This document shows, piece by piece, positions 33,853 to 42,939 of a stretch of 64,000 nucleotides of DNA. The position numbers and the translations under genes are program-made. The stretch is from positions 620,001 to 684,000 of the forward strand of contig NZ_JBNNIX010000001.1 in the NCBI RefSeq assembly GCF_050269735.1, read 5' to 3'. This DNA comes from Paenisporosarcina sp050269735. Its GTDB lineage: Bacteria; Bacillota; Bacilli; Bacillales_A; Planococcaceae. Each line of letters opens with the position of its first letter. The first letter of the stretch is position 1. A model generated the notes under the pieces. The model worked only from the letters and a program-made list of their open reading frames with translations. It ran no database searches and was not told the origin of the DNA.

Positions 33853-34992
33853 ATGAACTTCAAACTAACAGAAGAACATGAAATGATTCGTAAAATGGTT
33901 CGCGACTTCGCGACGAAAGAAGTAGCACCAACTGCAGCAGAACGTGACGAAGAAGAACGTTTTGACCGTGAAATTTTCGACAAAATGGCGGAGCTTGGTT
34001 TAACAGGGATTCCTTGGCCTGAAGAGTACGGCGGAATCGGTTCAGATTACCTTGCGTACTGTATCGCTGTTGAAGAACTATCACGTGTCTGTGCTTCAAC
34101 TGGTGTAACACTTTCAGCTCATACATCACTTGCTGGATGGCCGATCTTCAAATACGGCAACGAAGAACAAAAACAAAAATACCTTCGCCCAATGGCTGAA
34201 GGAACAAAAATTGGCGGTTACGGTCTAACAGAAGCTGGTTCAGGTTCTGACGCTGGCGGCATGAAAACAACAGCTAAACTAGATGGCGATCACTATGTGT
34301 TGAATGGTTCGAAAATCTTCATTACAAACGGTGGAATTGCCGACATCTACGTAGTATTTGCAGTAACAGATCCGACTTCAAAACATAAAGGTACAAGTGC
34401 ATTTATCGTTGAAGCTGATTTCGAAGGCTTCTCGGTTGGGAAGAAAGAAAAGAAACTCGGCATCCGTTCATCACCAACAACGGAAATCATTTTCGATAAC
34501 TGCCGCATCCCGAAAGAAAACTTGCTAGGTGCTGAAGGCGAAGGATTCATCATCGCAATGAAGACGCTTGATGGCGGTCGTAACGGAATTGCAGCACAAG
34601 CTGTCGGAATCGCTCAAGGCGCACTTGACGCATCAGTTGATTATGCAAAAGAACGCGTTCAATTCGGCAAACCAATCGCTGCAAACCAAGGGGTATCGTT
34701 CAAATTGGCTGATATGGCTACATCGATCGAAGCATCTCGTCTGTTAACGTACCAAGCAGCTTGGTTGGAATCAAATGGCCGTTCATACGGAAAAGAATCT
34801 GCGATGGCGAAATTAATGGCTGGCGATACTGCAATGAAAGTGACTGTGGAAGCTGTCCAAGTATTCGGTGGTTACGGTTATACGAAAGACTACCCGGTGG
34901 AACGTTACATGCGCGACGCGAAAATTACGCAAATCTACGAGGGAACACAAGAGATTCAACGTCTTGTTATTTCTCGTATGTTAACGAAGTAA
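33853..34992 (+). CDS. Second acyl-CoA dehydrogenase
   Basis: FAD-dependent acyl-CoA dehydrogenase, 379 residues, paralogous to the preceding gene. Motifs: GYGLTEAGSGSDAGGM, KIFITNGGIADIYVVFA, RVQFGKPIAANQGVSFKLADMA, VFGGYGYTKDYPVERYMRDAKITQIYEGTQEIQRL with the catalytic Glu. The start gives MNFKLTEEHEMIRKMV, with AAGGTGGG about 8 nt upstream; an ATG two codons earlier and a GTG four codons earlier are less well placed. Given the adjacent icmF, a branched-chain (isobutyryl/2-methylbutyryl) substrate is plausible but not shown. Confidence 0.94.
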   Translation: MNFKLTEEHEMIRKMVRDFATKEVAPTAAERDEEERFDREIFDKMAELGLTGIPWPEEYGGIGSDYLAYCIAVEELSRVCASTGVTLSAHTSLAGWPIFKYGNEEQKQKYLRPMAEGTKIGGYGLTEAGSGSDAGGMKTTAKLDGDHYVLNGSKIFITNGGIADIYVVFAVTDPTSKHKGTSAFIVEADFEGFSVGKKEKKLGIRSSPTTEIIFDNCRIPKENLLGAEGEGFIIAMKTLDGGRNGIAAQAVGIAQGALDASVDYAKERVQFGKPIAANQGVSFKLADMATSIEASRLLTYQAAWLESNGRSYGKESAMAKLMAGDTAMKVTVEAVQVFGGYGYTKDYPVERYMRDAKITQIYEGTQEIQRLVISRMLTK

Positions 34993-34995
34993 GTC

Positions 34996-35640
34996 GTGAC
35001 GCAAATGAAGTCCAAGCGCGAAGTCCAGTCCTCCGTAAAAGATGAAAGCCTTATTTCTAAACGCCGGAATCAAATGATTCAGGGGGCTGTCGCGCTCTTT
35101 AAACAAAAGGGCTTTCATCGTACAACAACTCGTGAAATTGCAAAAGAAGCGGGATTCAGCATCGGCACGCTGTATGAATACATCCGTACGAAAGAAGACG
35201 TGTTGTATTTAGTGTGTGACAGCATTTATGAAGAAGTGCAGGAACGTCTGACTGCACTTCCAACGCAAGCGGGAACACTGGAAGGCTTGAAAACAGCTAT
35301 TCGTCACTACTACTTGCTTATTGATGAAATGCAGGATGAATTCATGGTCATGTACCAGGAATCAAAATCACTGCCAAAAGATGCATTGCAATATGTACTG
35401 AAAAAAGAACTTGAGATGGTGGCCATTTTTGAAGACATTCTTCAAGCTTGCCGCAAATCCGGGGAACTGCAATTGTCTGAAGATGCCGTGAAACTAGCGG
35501 CTCACCATATCGTTGTCCAGGGGCAAATGTGGTCATTCAGACGTTGGGGGCTTCACCGCGATCTAACCATCGAACAGTTCATTGAACAGCAAACAACATT
35601 TTTCTTACAAGGGATACAAGGGAATGGGGGAAAAGCATGA
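34996..35640 (+). CDS. TetR/AcrR-family regulator of acyl-CoA genes
   Basis: A 214-residue repressor-type protein. Its N-terminal helix-turn-helix (residues about 23-70) reads RRNQMIQGAVALFKQKGFHRTTTREIAKEAGFSIGTLYEYIRTKEDVLY, the standard TetR pattern; the C-terminal domain is helical and would bind an acyl-CoA-type ligand. Start is GTG 3 nt after the acyl-CoA dehydrogenase stop with no clear RBS, so translation is probably coupled; an ATG three codons on is an alternative. Overlaps icmF by 4 nt. It is the best local candidate for the palindromic operator in the fadF promoter. Confidence 0.9.
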   Translation: MTQMKSKREVQSSVKDESLISKRRNQMIQGAVALFKQKGFHRTTTREIAKEAGFSIGTLYEYIRTKEDVLYLVCDSIYEEVQERLTALPTQAGTLEGLKTAIRHYYLLIDEMQDEFMVMYQESKSLPKDALQYVLKKELEMVAIFEDILQACRKSGELQLSEDAVKLAAHHIVVQGQMWSFRRWGLHRDLTIEQFIEQQTTFFLQGIQGNGGKA

Positions 35641-38600
35641 CAGCAACAGTGGAAATTTATCGTCCAAAAAACCACGTACGTTTCGTGACGGCTTCAAGTC
35701 TCTTTGATGGGCATGATGCATCGATTAATATTATGCGTCGCATCCTGCAATCAACGGGTGCTGAAGTGATTCATTTAGGGCATAACCGCTCCGTGGAAGA
35801 AGTGGTGAACGCGGCAATTCAAGAAGATGCACACGGAATTGCGATTTCATCTTATCAAGGTGGGCATGTTGAATACTTTAAATACATGTACGATTTACTG
35901 GCAGAACGAGGCGCACCTCATATCCGCATTTACGGCGGCGGTGGCGGTGTTATCATTCCGAAAGAAATTAAAGAACTTCATGATTACGGCATCGCTTGGA
36001 TTTTCTCACCAGAAGACGGTCGTACACTAGGTCTTCAAGGCATGATCAATCGCATGGTGGAAGACTGTGACAAAGCAGTTGAAGCAAACAATGCAGTTCA
36101 ACAATTGGCTCAAGTCGATACGGAACATCCAGAAATATTAGCGCACTTAATCAGTGTGGCTGAAGACGGTGCAAACAATGAAAACGCAGAAGCAAAAGCA
36201 TTGGTAGAAAAAGCACGCGAACTATCTAAAGGCACGCCAGTACTAGGAATCACAGGTACAGGCGGAGCTGGTAAATCTTCATTGACGGATGAACTGATTC
36301 GCCGTTTCTTATCGGAATTACCGGATAAAAAAATCGCTGTTCTTTCAATTGACCCGACGAAACAAAAAACGGGTGGGGCATTACTTGGAGACCGTATTCG
36401 CATGAATGCAATCTTTAATAAACGTGTCTTCATGCGCAGTTTGGCAACACGTGGCTCACGTACTGAATTATCGGGTGCCATTGGCGACGTACTGGACGTA
36501 GTACGAGTAGCTGGCTACGATTTGATCATCGTGGAAACGAGTGGGATTGGGCAAGGGGATGCAGAAATCACGAACGTGGCAGACGTATCGATGTATGTCA
36601 TGACGAGTGAATTCGGCGCTCCATCTCAATTGGAAAAAATCGATATGATTGATTACGCTGACTTGATTGTCATCAATAAATACGAGCGCAAAGGTTCGGA
36701 AGATGCGCTTCGCCAAGTTCAAAAACAATATCAACGCAGCCGTGGTTTATGGGATGCAAGTATTGATACAATGCCTGTTTACGGCACAATCGCTAGCCAG
36801 TTCAACGATAAAGGTACGAACTCCTTGTTCGCAGCTTTAGTGTCACGTGTCAATGAAGTATGCGGAACGAGCTGGGAAACTTCGTATGAGCAATTTGTGA
36901 AAACGCAAAAGCAAAACGTCATCATTCCAAATGAACGTCGTTATTACTTGCGTGAAATCACGGACGCTGTACGTGGCTACCACAAAAAGTCCGATCAACA
37001 AGTAGCGTTCGCTCGTCGTTTGTTCCAATTGGAAGGTGCGATTGAAGCGGTCAACGAAAAAGCTCCAAACGATGCATTGGTCGAGTCATTAACTTCTCTT
37101 GCACAAGGAGTACGTGACGAATTGACAGCTGAATCCAAACGCATTTTGGACAACTGGAAAGCGTTGAAAGAAGCATATGCGGGAGACGAATTCGTCACTC
37201 AAATTCGCGATAAAGAAATCCGCACGATTTTACGTACGGAAAGCCTAAGTGGCCTGAAAATCCCGAAAGTCGTTTTACCGAAGTTCGTGGATTATGGTGA
37301 AATTTTACGTTGGGTGTATAAAGAAAACGTGCCGGGTTCATTCCCATATACAGCAGGCGTATTTCCGTTCAAACGTGAAGGGGAAGATCCAAAACGTCAA
37401 TTTGCTGGCGAAGGAACACCTGAACGCACAAACCGTCGCTTCCATTACTTATCAAAAGACGACGATGCGAAACGTTTATCTACGGCTTTCGATTCTGTAA
37501 CCCTTTACGGGGAAGATCCAGATGAGCGTCCAGATATTTTCGGGAAAGTCGGAGAGTCAGGCGTGAGCATTTGTACGCTAGAAGATATGAAGAAACTTTA
37601 CGATGGCTTTGATTTGTGTGCTCCTTCCACTTCTGTGTCAATGACGATCAATGGACCAGCGCCAATTATTTTGGCAATGTTCATGAACACGGCAATCGAC
37701 CAACAAGTGAAGCTGAACGAAGAGAAGTTAGGTCGTACGTTAACGGTTGAAGAATTCACAGAAGTTCGCGAAAAAACGATGCAAGTCGTTCGCGGAACTG
37801 TTCAAGCGGATATTTTAAAAGAAGACCAAGGACAAAATACATGTATTTTCTCTACGGAATTCGCACTTCGCATGATGGGTGATATTCAACAGTACTTTAT
37901 CGATTCAAAAGTACGCAACTACTATTCAGTATCTATTTCTGGCTACCATATTGCAGAAGCTGGAGCGAACCCAATTTCACAATTGGCGTTTACGCTGGCA
38001 AATGGATTCACGTATGTTGAGTATTACTTGAGCCGCGGAATGAACATTGACGATTTCGCACCAAACTTATCGTTCTTCTTCTCGAACGGTTTGGATCCGG
38101 AATACACTGTAATCGGCCGTGTCGCTCGTCGTATTTGGGCAGTCGTTATGCGCGATAAATATGGCGCAAATGACCGCAGCCAAAAATTGAAGTATCATGT
38201 TCAAACTTCTGGTCGAAGCTTGCATGCACAGGAAATCGATTTCAACGATATTCGTACTACACTTCAAGCATTGATGGCGTTGCAGGATAACTGTAACTCA
38301 CTTCACACAAATGCATATGACGAAGCGATTACAACACCGACAGAAGAATCTGTTCGTCGTGCAATGGCGATTCAAATGATCATCACTAAAGAACACGGTC
38401 TTGCGAAAAACGAAAACCCACTACAAGGGGCGTTCATTATTGAAGAAATGACGGACCTAGTGGAAGAAGCAGTACTGTCTGAATTCGATCGCATCAATGA
38501 TCGTGGTGGCGTGCTTGGTGCTATGGAAACTCAGTACCAACGCGGAAAAATTCAAGAAGAATCGATGCATTATGAAATGCTGAAACATACGGGCGAGCTA

Positions 38601-38897
38601 CCAATCATCGGTGTGAACACATACTTAAACCCGAACCCGCCTTCAGCGGAAAGCATTGACAACATGGAAATCGCACGTGCGACAACGGAGGAAAAAGAAA
38701 CACAAATCCTCAACTTGCGTGCCTTCCAACAACGAAACGCTGCAGAAACAGAAGTTGCACTAAAACGCCTGAAAGAAGTAGCCGTAACAGGTGGCAACAT
38801 CTTCGAACAATTGATGGACACAGTCAAAGTCGCATCACTTGGTCAAATCACCAACGCACTATACGAAGTAGGCGGACAATACCGTCGTAATATGTAA
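35637..38897 (+). CDS. icmF: Fused isobutyryl-CoA mutase/GTPase IcmF
   Basis: Adenosylcobalamin-dependent mutase interconverting isobutyryl- and n-butyryl-CoA, with a built-in G-protein chaperone. In 1086 residues: B12-binding domain first (DGHDASINIMRRIL, His26 as cobalt ligand; GYHI-type loops; YGGGGGVI), then a MeaB-like GTPase with P-loop GITGTGGAGKSS (about 204-215), DPTKQKTGGALLGDR and NKYERKG, then the TIM-barrel mutase domain (FPYTAGVFPFK, FDLCAPSTSVSMTINGPAP, ISGYHIAEAGANPISQLAFTLA). The FPFK and PISQ positions are those of IcmF rather than the Tyr/Arg of methylmalonyl-CoA mutase. Start overlaps the TetR stop. Confidence 0.96.
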   Translation: MTATVEIYRPKNHVRFVTASSLFDGHDASINIMRRILQSTGAEVIHLGHNRSVEEVVNAAIQEDAHGIAISSYQGGHVEYFKYMYDLLAERGAPHIRIYGGGGGVIIPKEIKELHDYGIAWIFSPEDGRTLGLQGMINRMVEDCDKAVEANNAVQQLAQVDTEHPEILAHLISVAEDGANNENAEAKALVEKARELSKGTPVLGITGTGGAGKSSLTDELIRRFLSELPDKKIAVLSIDPTKQKTGGALLGDRIRMNAIFNKRVFMRSLATRGSRTELSGAIGDVLDVVRVAGYDLIIVETSGIGQGDAEITNVADVSMYVMTSEFGAPSQLEKIDMIDYADLIVINKYERKGSEDALRQVQKQYQRSRGLWDASIDTMPVYGTIASQFNDKGTNSLFAALVSRVNEVCGTSWETSYEQFVKTQKQNVIIPNERRYYLREITDAVRGYHKKSDQQVAFARRLFQLEGAIEAVNEKAPNDALVESLTSLAQGVRDELTAESKRILDNWKALKEAYAGDEFVTQIRDKEIRTILRTESLSGLKIPKVVLPKFVDYGEILRWVYKENVPGSFPYTAGVFPFKREGEDPKRQFAGEGTPERTNRRFHYLSKDDDAKRLSTAFDSVTLYGEDPDERPDIFGKVGESGVSICTLEDMKKLYDGFDLCAPSTSVSMTINGPAPIILAMFMNTAIDQQVKLNEEKLGRTLTVEEFTEVREKTMQVVRGTVQADILKEDQGQNTCIFSTEFALRMMGDIQQYFIDSKVRNYYSVSISGYHIAEAGANPISQLAFTLANGFTYVEYYLSRGMNIDDFAPNLSFFFSNGLDPEYTVIGRVARRIWAVVMRDKYGANDRSQKLKYHVQTSGRSLHAQEIDFNDIRTTLQALMALQDNCNSLHTNAYDEAITTPTEESVRRAMAIQMIITKEHGLAKNENPLQGAFIIEEMTDLVEEAVLSEFDRINDRGGVLGAMETQYQRGKIQEESMHYEMLKHTGELPIIGVNTYLNPNPPSAESIDNMEIARATTEEKETQILNLRAFQQRNAAETEVALKRLKEVAVTGGNIFEQLMDTVKVASLGQITNALYEVGGQYRRNM

Positions 38898-38901
38898 AAC
38901 G

Positions 38902-39014
38902 AAAAGCGGAGAACGCCATGTAGCTCAACACCGGCGCTGGAAGAACCGATTCGAAAACTTGTTTTCGCATGAGGTTCTGAAGCTTAGGTGTGAGCTGGCG
39001 TTTGGAGCTAGACA
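38902..39014. repeat. Structured ~114-nt repeat, copy 2
   Basis: Partner of the copy at 3564-3677. Stems AACGCC/GGCGTT, AGCTCA(38922-38927)/TGAGCT(38991-38996), CACC/GGTG, AGAACC/GGTTCT and GAAAAC/GTTTTC fold the whole element into one long arm. It begins a few bases after the icmF stop. Confidence 0.75.
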
Positions 39015-39022
39015 ATAAAGAA

Positions 39023-39050
39023 GAGAGGCCCGACTTGTCGGGCCTCTTTT
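39023..39050 (+). terminator. Terminator downstream of icmF
   Basis: The 11-bp stem AGAGGCCCGAC/GTCGGGCCTCT is followed by TTTTCTTT. Confidence 0.85.
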
Positions 39051-39056
39051 CTTTAT

Positions 39057-39992
39057 CATGTAACCTGAACGATTGCTCAGTCTGACTTTATAGAGTTGAC
39101 GTCTGAAAAATGGAGCTCGACGTCTGAAAAAATGGCATCGACGTCTGAAAAATCTGCGTCCACGTCTGAAAACACGAAAAACCTCGAGACATCACCTCTC
39201 CAAACAGCAGCGTAGCGAAAACAAAACCATAAAATCTTGAAACCCTAAATAGGAGCCATTTCGCTATTCGCTTCAGGCTCTTTTCTGTAGGATGTAACCT
39301 GAGCGGTTGCTCAGTCTGACTTTATGGAGTTGACGTCTGAGAAACGGAGCTCGACGTCTGAAAAAATGGCATTCAGGTCTGAAAAATCTGCGTCCACGTC
39401 TGAAAATACGAAAAACCTCGAGATATCCCATCTCCCAACAGCAGCGCAGCGAAAACAAAACCATCAAATCTTTAACCCCTAAATGGGAGCCATTTCGCTA
39501 TTCGCTACAGGCTCTTTTCTGTTGGATGTGACCCGAATGATTGCTCAGTCTGACTTTATGGAGTTGACGTCTGAGAAATAGAGCTCGACGTCTGAAATAA
39601 TGGCATTCACGTCTGAAAAATCAGCATCCACGTCTGAAAAAATGAAAAACCTCGAGACATCACTTCTCCCAACAGCAGCGCAGCGAAAACAAAACCATCA
39701 AATCTTTAAACCCTAAATGGGAGCCATTTCGCTATTCGCTACAGGCTCTTTTCTGTGGGATGTAACCTGAGCGGTTGCTCAGTCTGACTTTATGGAGTTG
39801 ACGTCTGAGAAATTGAGCTCGACGTCTGAAAATATGCCATTGACGTCTTAAAAATCTGCGTCCACGTCTGAAAACATGAAAAACCTCGAGACATCCCATC
39901 TCCCAACAGCAGCGCAGCGAAAATAAAACCATCAAATCTTTAACCCCTGAATGGGAGCCGATTCGCTATTCGCTACAGGCTCTTTTCTGTGA
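39057..39992. repeat. Four tandem 234-bp composite repeats with 21-bp arrays (core GACGTCTGAAAAA)
   Basis: Copies begin at 39057, 39291, 39525 and 39759 (period 234 bp). Each holds a TGARC-N4-GCTCA palindrome, CTGACTTTATRGAG, four units of GACGTCTGAAAAA (first copy: CGT at 39100, 39121, 39142, 39163, exactly 21 bp apart), a GAGACATCACTTCTCCCAACAGCAGCGCAGCG-type block (shown here in part) and a GAGCC/GGCTC hairpin with TTTT. It fills most of the gap between icmF and the convergent membrane-protein pseudogene. Confidence 0.9.
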
Positions 39993-40013
39993 GGGAAGGT
40001 TAACCTACAAATA

Positions 40014-40061
40014 AAAAAAATCCCGTTCCACGGCAAGACGCCAAGGAAACGGGATTTTTTT
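40014..40061. terminator. Strong bidirectional terminator
   Basis: ATCCCGTTCC pairs with GGAAACGGGAT (one bulge), with eight A residues before and seven T residues after. It separates the icmF side from the minus-strand pseudogene. Confidence 0.85.
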
Positions 40062-40168
40062 AACTCTATAAATCATATCTTGCTAGGTGATCATCCAATG
40101 GGGAAATCTCCATAAGGGCAACCCTTTTTATAAACTGACTACAAATCAACCTTTTTTCTAACAAAGTC

Positions 40169-41704
40169 TTATAAAAAATACGGACCAATCAAGAAAAATA
40201 GAATCATGAAATTCACAGCAGTCGAATATAAAATCAACGTATTGCCATTGTCTTCCGTTACTTTTGTGCGAGAAATGAAAATAGGAACTAAACATAAAAT
40301 ACCTGCGAAAATAAGTATCGCGTTGAGTTGCCAAACCTCTGTTATATAAGGAGTTTTCATGATGATGTTCTCAGTGTTGAAGACGGTTACAAACAAGGTG
40401 AGTTGGCTGACAACCAAAGCAAATGTATTCACCAGTAAGGCAATGAAGTAAGCATTGGCATTACGCATTTTATGAAGTAAAGCAAGTGAGCCATAACCAA
40501 TGCTAAATGCCGGAATAAACCAAGCGAAAGAAAGCAACATCATCACGAAGCCGTTAAACAGAATCGTTAACAATGTATAGAGTGCTTCCATATTGTCGCT
40601 TTCAAGACCGTTCAAACTTTGCTCACGTTTTTCTTCGGTGGTTGAAGAATACATTAGTTTTTGAACAGTTCCGTTTGATTGGAAATATGCCAGGGTATCG
40701 TCATTGAGTAGAATCGGATTAGTATAAAGATCTCCAACTTTCGTAGAAGCCGATGCCTCAATCAGTTTATCGGCAGCAGCACCGACATACGCTTGATTCA
40801 CTTTTTTGCCAGATGAATCATAGTGCGAAGCGGTGAAAGAAATATATGTATTGGCTTTTCCGACATAGAGATTCGGAAAGCGAACGTCTGTTAATTCGAC
40901 ACCGGTTTTCTGATCGACAAAAGTAAGTTCAGAGAAAGAAGGCGTTTCTTGCTCCGCTAAATTGAACGTGGTTGTTCGTATAAATTTTTGTCGCGAGCCG
41001 CCGGAATTGATTCCAATATCTAACAACATGCCGTATTGCTGATCCTGCTTTGAATAAATCCTCAGCGATTGAATGATTTCACTGGAATTCGTGGTGAACT
41101 CGAACAATTCATTTATGTCACCATCAGCCTGATATACGGTGAACCGATTCGTGAGGACGTCACGGGTAAGGATGAAAATTTTCTCACCCACAACCTCTGC
41201 AGTGAATATCGGTTTCTCGGTGATGTAGGAGACTGGGACTGTCTTGCCTTTTTCAATGAACACTTTTTGATCCGCTGTCCAATAAACTAGTGTGTCGCCA
41301 GTCTTTATGAAATCCTCAACCTAGTCGGCAATCATTTCTTTTTCACCAGAAACAGTCGAACGAATGAGCGAATCTTCAACGAGATAGTAGGAAGTTTTAC
41401 CGTCGCTCCATGTATTCTTCTTAGCGTTCAATTCTGTATTCGACCACGTTTTTTTACAAACCATATCTAATGAACAGTCATATAAATCCAGTCTTCTGAA
41501 ATTCAACAAGCTAATTGCGTGGCCATTTTCAGTCGGCACACTTTGGAGTTTTACATAATCACTGGCTTGCTCATCTGTAGGAAAAGATCGGCTCCATTCA
41601 GGTGAAGGCGGCGCTTTCTGTTCATTCAAGGTGACCCAATACTGGGAACCTATCAATAGGAGAAAGAGTCCCATCGTGTATAGTTTAATTTTTCTATTCA
41701 TCAT
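40169..41704 (-). pseudogene. Membrane protein gene interrupted by an in-frame TAG
   Basis: I do not recognise the family. One reading frame of 511 sense-or-stop codons: an N-terminal TM anchor (about residues 8-24), an extracytoplasmic beta-rich region of about 270 residues resembling a propeller, and four to five C-terminal TM helices. Codon 128 is TAG (41323-41321), and the same frame continues without a break. The 364-codon part downstream begins at a GTG with no ribosome-binding site, and 19 further in-frame codons link it to the stop. A single nonsense change, or stop-codon readthrough, is the simplest account. Confidence 0.8.
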
Positions 41705-41865
41705 CGAGTCCTTTGCACAAAGAAGTATTTTTTATTAGTATGGCATAGTTTTCCAATTTGATAAATATTAGAAATCAAATAATATTCGGAATCTCTTGAT
41801 AAAATGACGAACTTATTAACTTATTTGGGTATAATAGAACAAGAGGATTTAGGAGGATGTCAATC

Positions 41866-42030
41866 ATGAAAAATACAATACATTATGTCGTGATTTTGGC
41901 ATGCCTTATCGTGACGTTTTTCTTGTATAATAAGCAAATGGGATCCATTCCTTTGCTAATATTATCGATTTACTTGTTTTATTTTGGCTGGTTGAGATTG
42001 CGTGAATCAAAAAACAACAAATCACGGTAG
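41866..42030 (+). CDS. Small two-TM membrane protein (54 aa)
   Basis: An unrecognised 54-residue protein with two hydrophobic helices (about residues 6-21, IHYVVILACLIVTFFLY, and 28-43, IPLLILSIYLFYFGWL) and a basic C-terminus LRLRESKNNKSR. It has a strong ribosome-binding site TAGGAGGATG 7-8 nt before the ATG and a TATAAT-like box about 35 nt upstream, which supports real expression. It lies between the pseudogene (divergent) and rpoE. No homologue is named; function unknown. Confidence 0.65.
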   Translation: MKNTIHYVVILACLIVTFFLYNKQMGSIPLLILSIYLFYFGWLRLRESKNNKSR

Positions 42031-42096
42031 CATATTTCAATGAGGTTTGTATATAATGGTTATTATGCCAACGTATGTAGAAAGGACGTGCACGAT

Positions 42097-42648
42097 TTGA
42101 AATTTCGTGAAATGACAACAGAACAACTAAGTGAAGAATCGTTTATAGATTTAGGATATGCAGTATTGGAAGAAAAACACGAATCTCTGACTTTGCAAGA
42201 ATTACTAGATGAGATTAAAAAATTAAATCATTTTACTGATGCACAAATGAAAGAACGTATGCTTCAGTACTATACAGATATGAACATCGATGGTCGCTTC
42301 CTTGCGATCTCGGAAAATCGTTGGGGCTTACGCGAGTGGTACCCAGTGGAACAAATTGAAGAAGAAACAGCGCCGACTGTAAAAGTTCGCAAGAAGAAAG
42401 CAAAAGCGGCTGTGGATGAAGACGATCTTGAAGATGATTCAGATGATGATGAAATCGCATTCGAAGAAGACTTCGATGAATTCGTTGAAGATGTAGATGG
42501 CGAAGACGAAGACTTCGATTTGGATGAAGACGACGATGAAGAAGAAATCGAAGAAGTGGTTGCTGAAGAACTTCTTGATACAGAAGATGAATTCGAAATC
42601 GTAGACGAAGAAGATGAGGATGAAGAAGACGAAGAAGAAGAAGTATAA
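42097..42648 (+). CDS. rpoE: RNA polymerase delta subunit RpoE
   Basis: Auxiliary subunit of Gram-positive RNA polymerase that promotes recycling and sharpens response to initiating NTP levels. The product (about 183 residues) has the folded N-terminal HARE-HTH domain (SFIDLGYAVLEEKHESLTLQELLDEI; YTDMNIDGRFLAISENRWGLREWYP), a short basic patch (KVRKKKAKAA) and a very acidic, disordered C-terminal half of Asp/Glu. TTG at 42097 is chosen because AAAGGA lies about 10 nt upstream and MKFREMTTEQL fits homologues; a frame 19 codons longer lacks a site. pyrG follows, as in all Bacilli. Confidence 0.94.
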   Translation: MKFREMTTEQLSEESFIDLGYAVLEEKHESLTLQELLDEIKKLNHFTDAQMKERMLQYYTDMNIDGRFLAISENRWGLREWYPVEQIEEETAPTVKVRKKKAKAAVDEDDLEDDSDDDEIAFEEDFDEFVEDVDGEDEDFDLDEDDDEEEIEEVVAEELLDTEDEFEIVDEEDEDEEDEEEEV

Positions 42649-42654
42649 TAAATC

Positions 42655-42683
42655 TTGACTTCTTTGGTCATTCGGATTACTCT
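42655..42683 (+). promoter_or_regulatory. pyrG promoter
   Basis: TTGACT, 17-bp spacer, TACTCT. The likely start is the GGG at 42691-42693 (transcript begins GGGCTCCC), the same initial sequence as in B. subtilis pyrG. Confidence 0.65.
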
Positions 42684-42690
42684 TTTACTT

Positions 42691-42767
42691 GGGCTCCCTA
42701 AAAAGGGAGATTGAACGCTTATATAATGCGCTCCCCCTGCAAACGCTGCAGGTGGGGCGCTTTTTTT
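42691..42767 (+). promoter_or_regulatory. pyrG leader with CTP-sensing attenuator
   Basis: The transcript would begin GGGC and meet a terminator: GCGCTCCCCCTGC (42728-42740) pairs with GCAGGTGGGGCGC (42748-42760), then seven T residues. In B. subtilis, low CTP causes extra G residues to be added at the 5' end, and the poly-G pairs with the pyrimidine-rich 5' strand of the terminator, allowing readthrough. The CTCCCCC here is suited to that pairing. The hairpin also ends rpoE transcripts. Confidence 0.72.
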
Positions 42768-42939
42768 ATTTTAAAAGTGTAAAGCGCAACATTAGTTCGA
42801 AGTTATAGAAAACTGTAAGAAAAGAAGTTTTCACTAAGTTTCAAAACTTGGAAACAAGCCGAAACTTGAAACAATCTTGGACTTTTTAACAGCATGCCTC
42901 AACCAAATTCACAAATACACCTTACAGGAGGAGTTAGCT

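Noticed and set aside
39205..39290. rho-independent terminators as ordinary gene terminators at 39.2-40.0 kb
   Set aside because: The GAGCC/GGCTC hairpins with TTTT recur four times as part of the 234-bp repeat and lie beyond the real icmF terminator at 39023-39050.
40169..41263. Independent 364-aa gene starting at GTG 41263
   Set aside because: No ribosome-binding site; 19 in-frame sense codons connect it to the amber stop of the upstream part, so it is the 3' part of one interrupted gene.
42270..42671. Poly-serine open frame on the minus strand
   Set aside because: It is the antisense shadow of the GAA/GAT-rich acidic tail of rpoE.
42722..42727. Perfect TATAAT as pyrG promoter
   Set aside because: It has no -35 box at 16-18 bp, and its predicted start would fall inside the attenuator stem; TTGACT/TACTCT at 42655 fits better.
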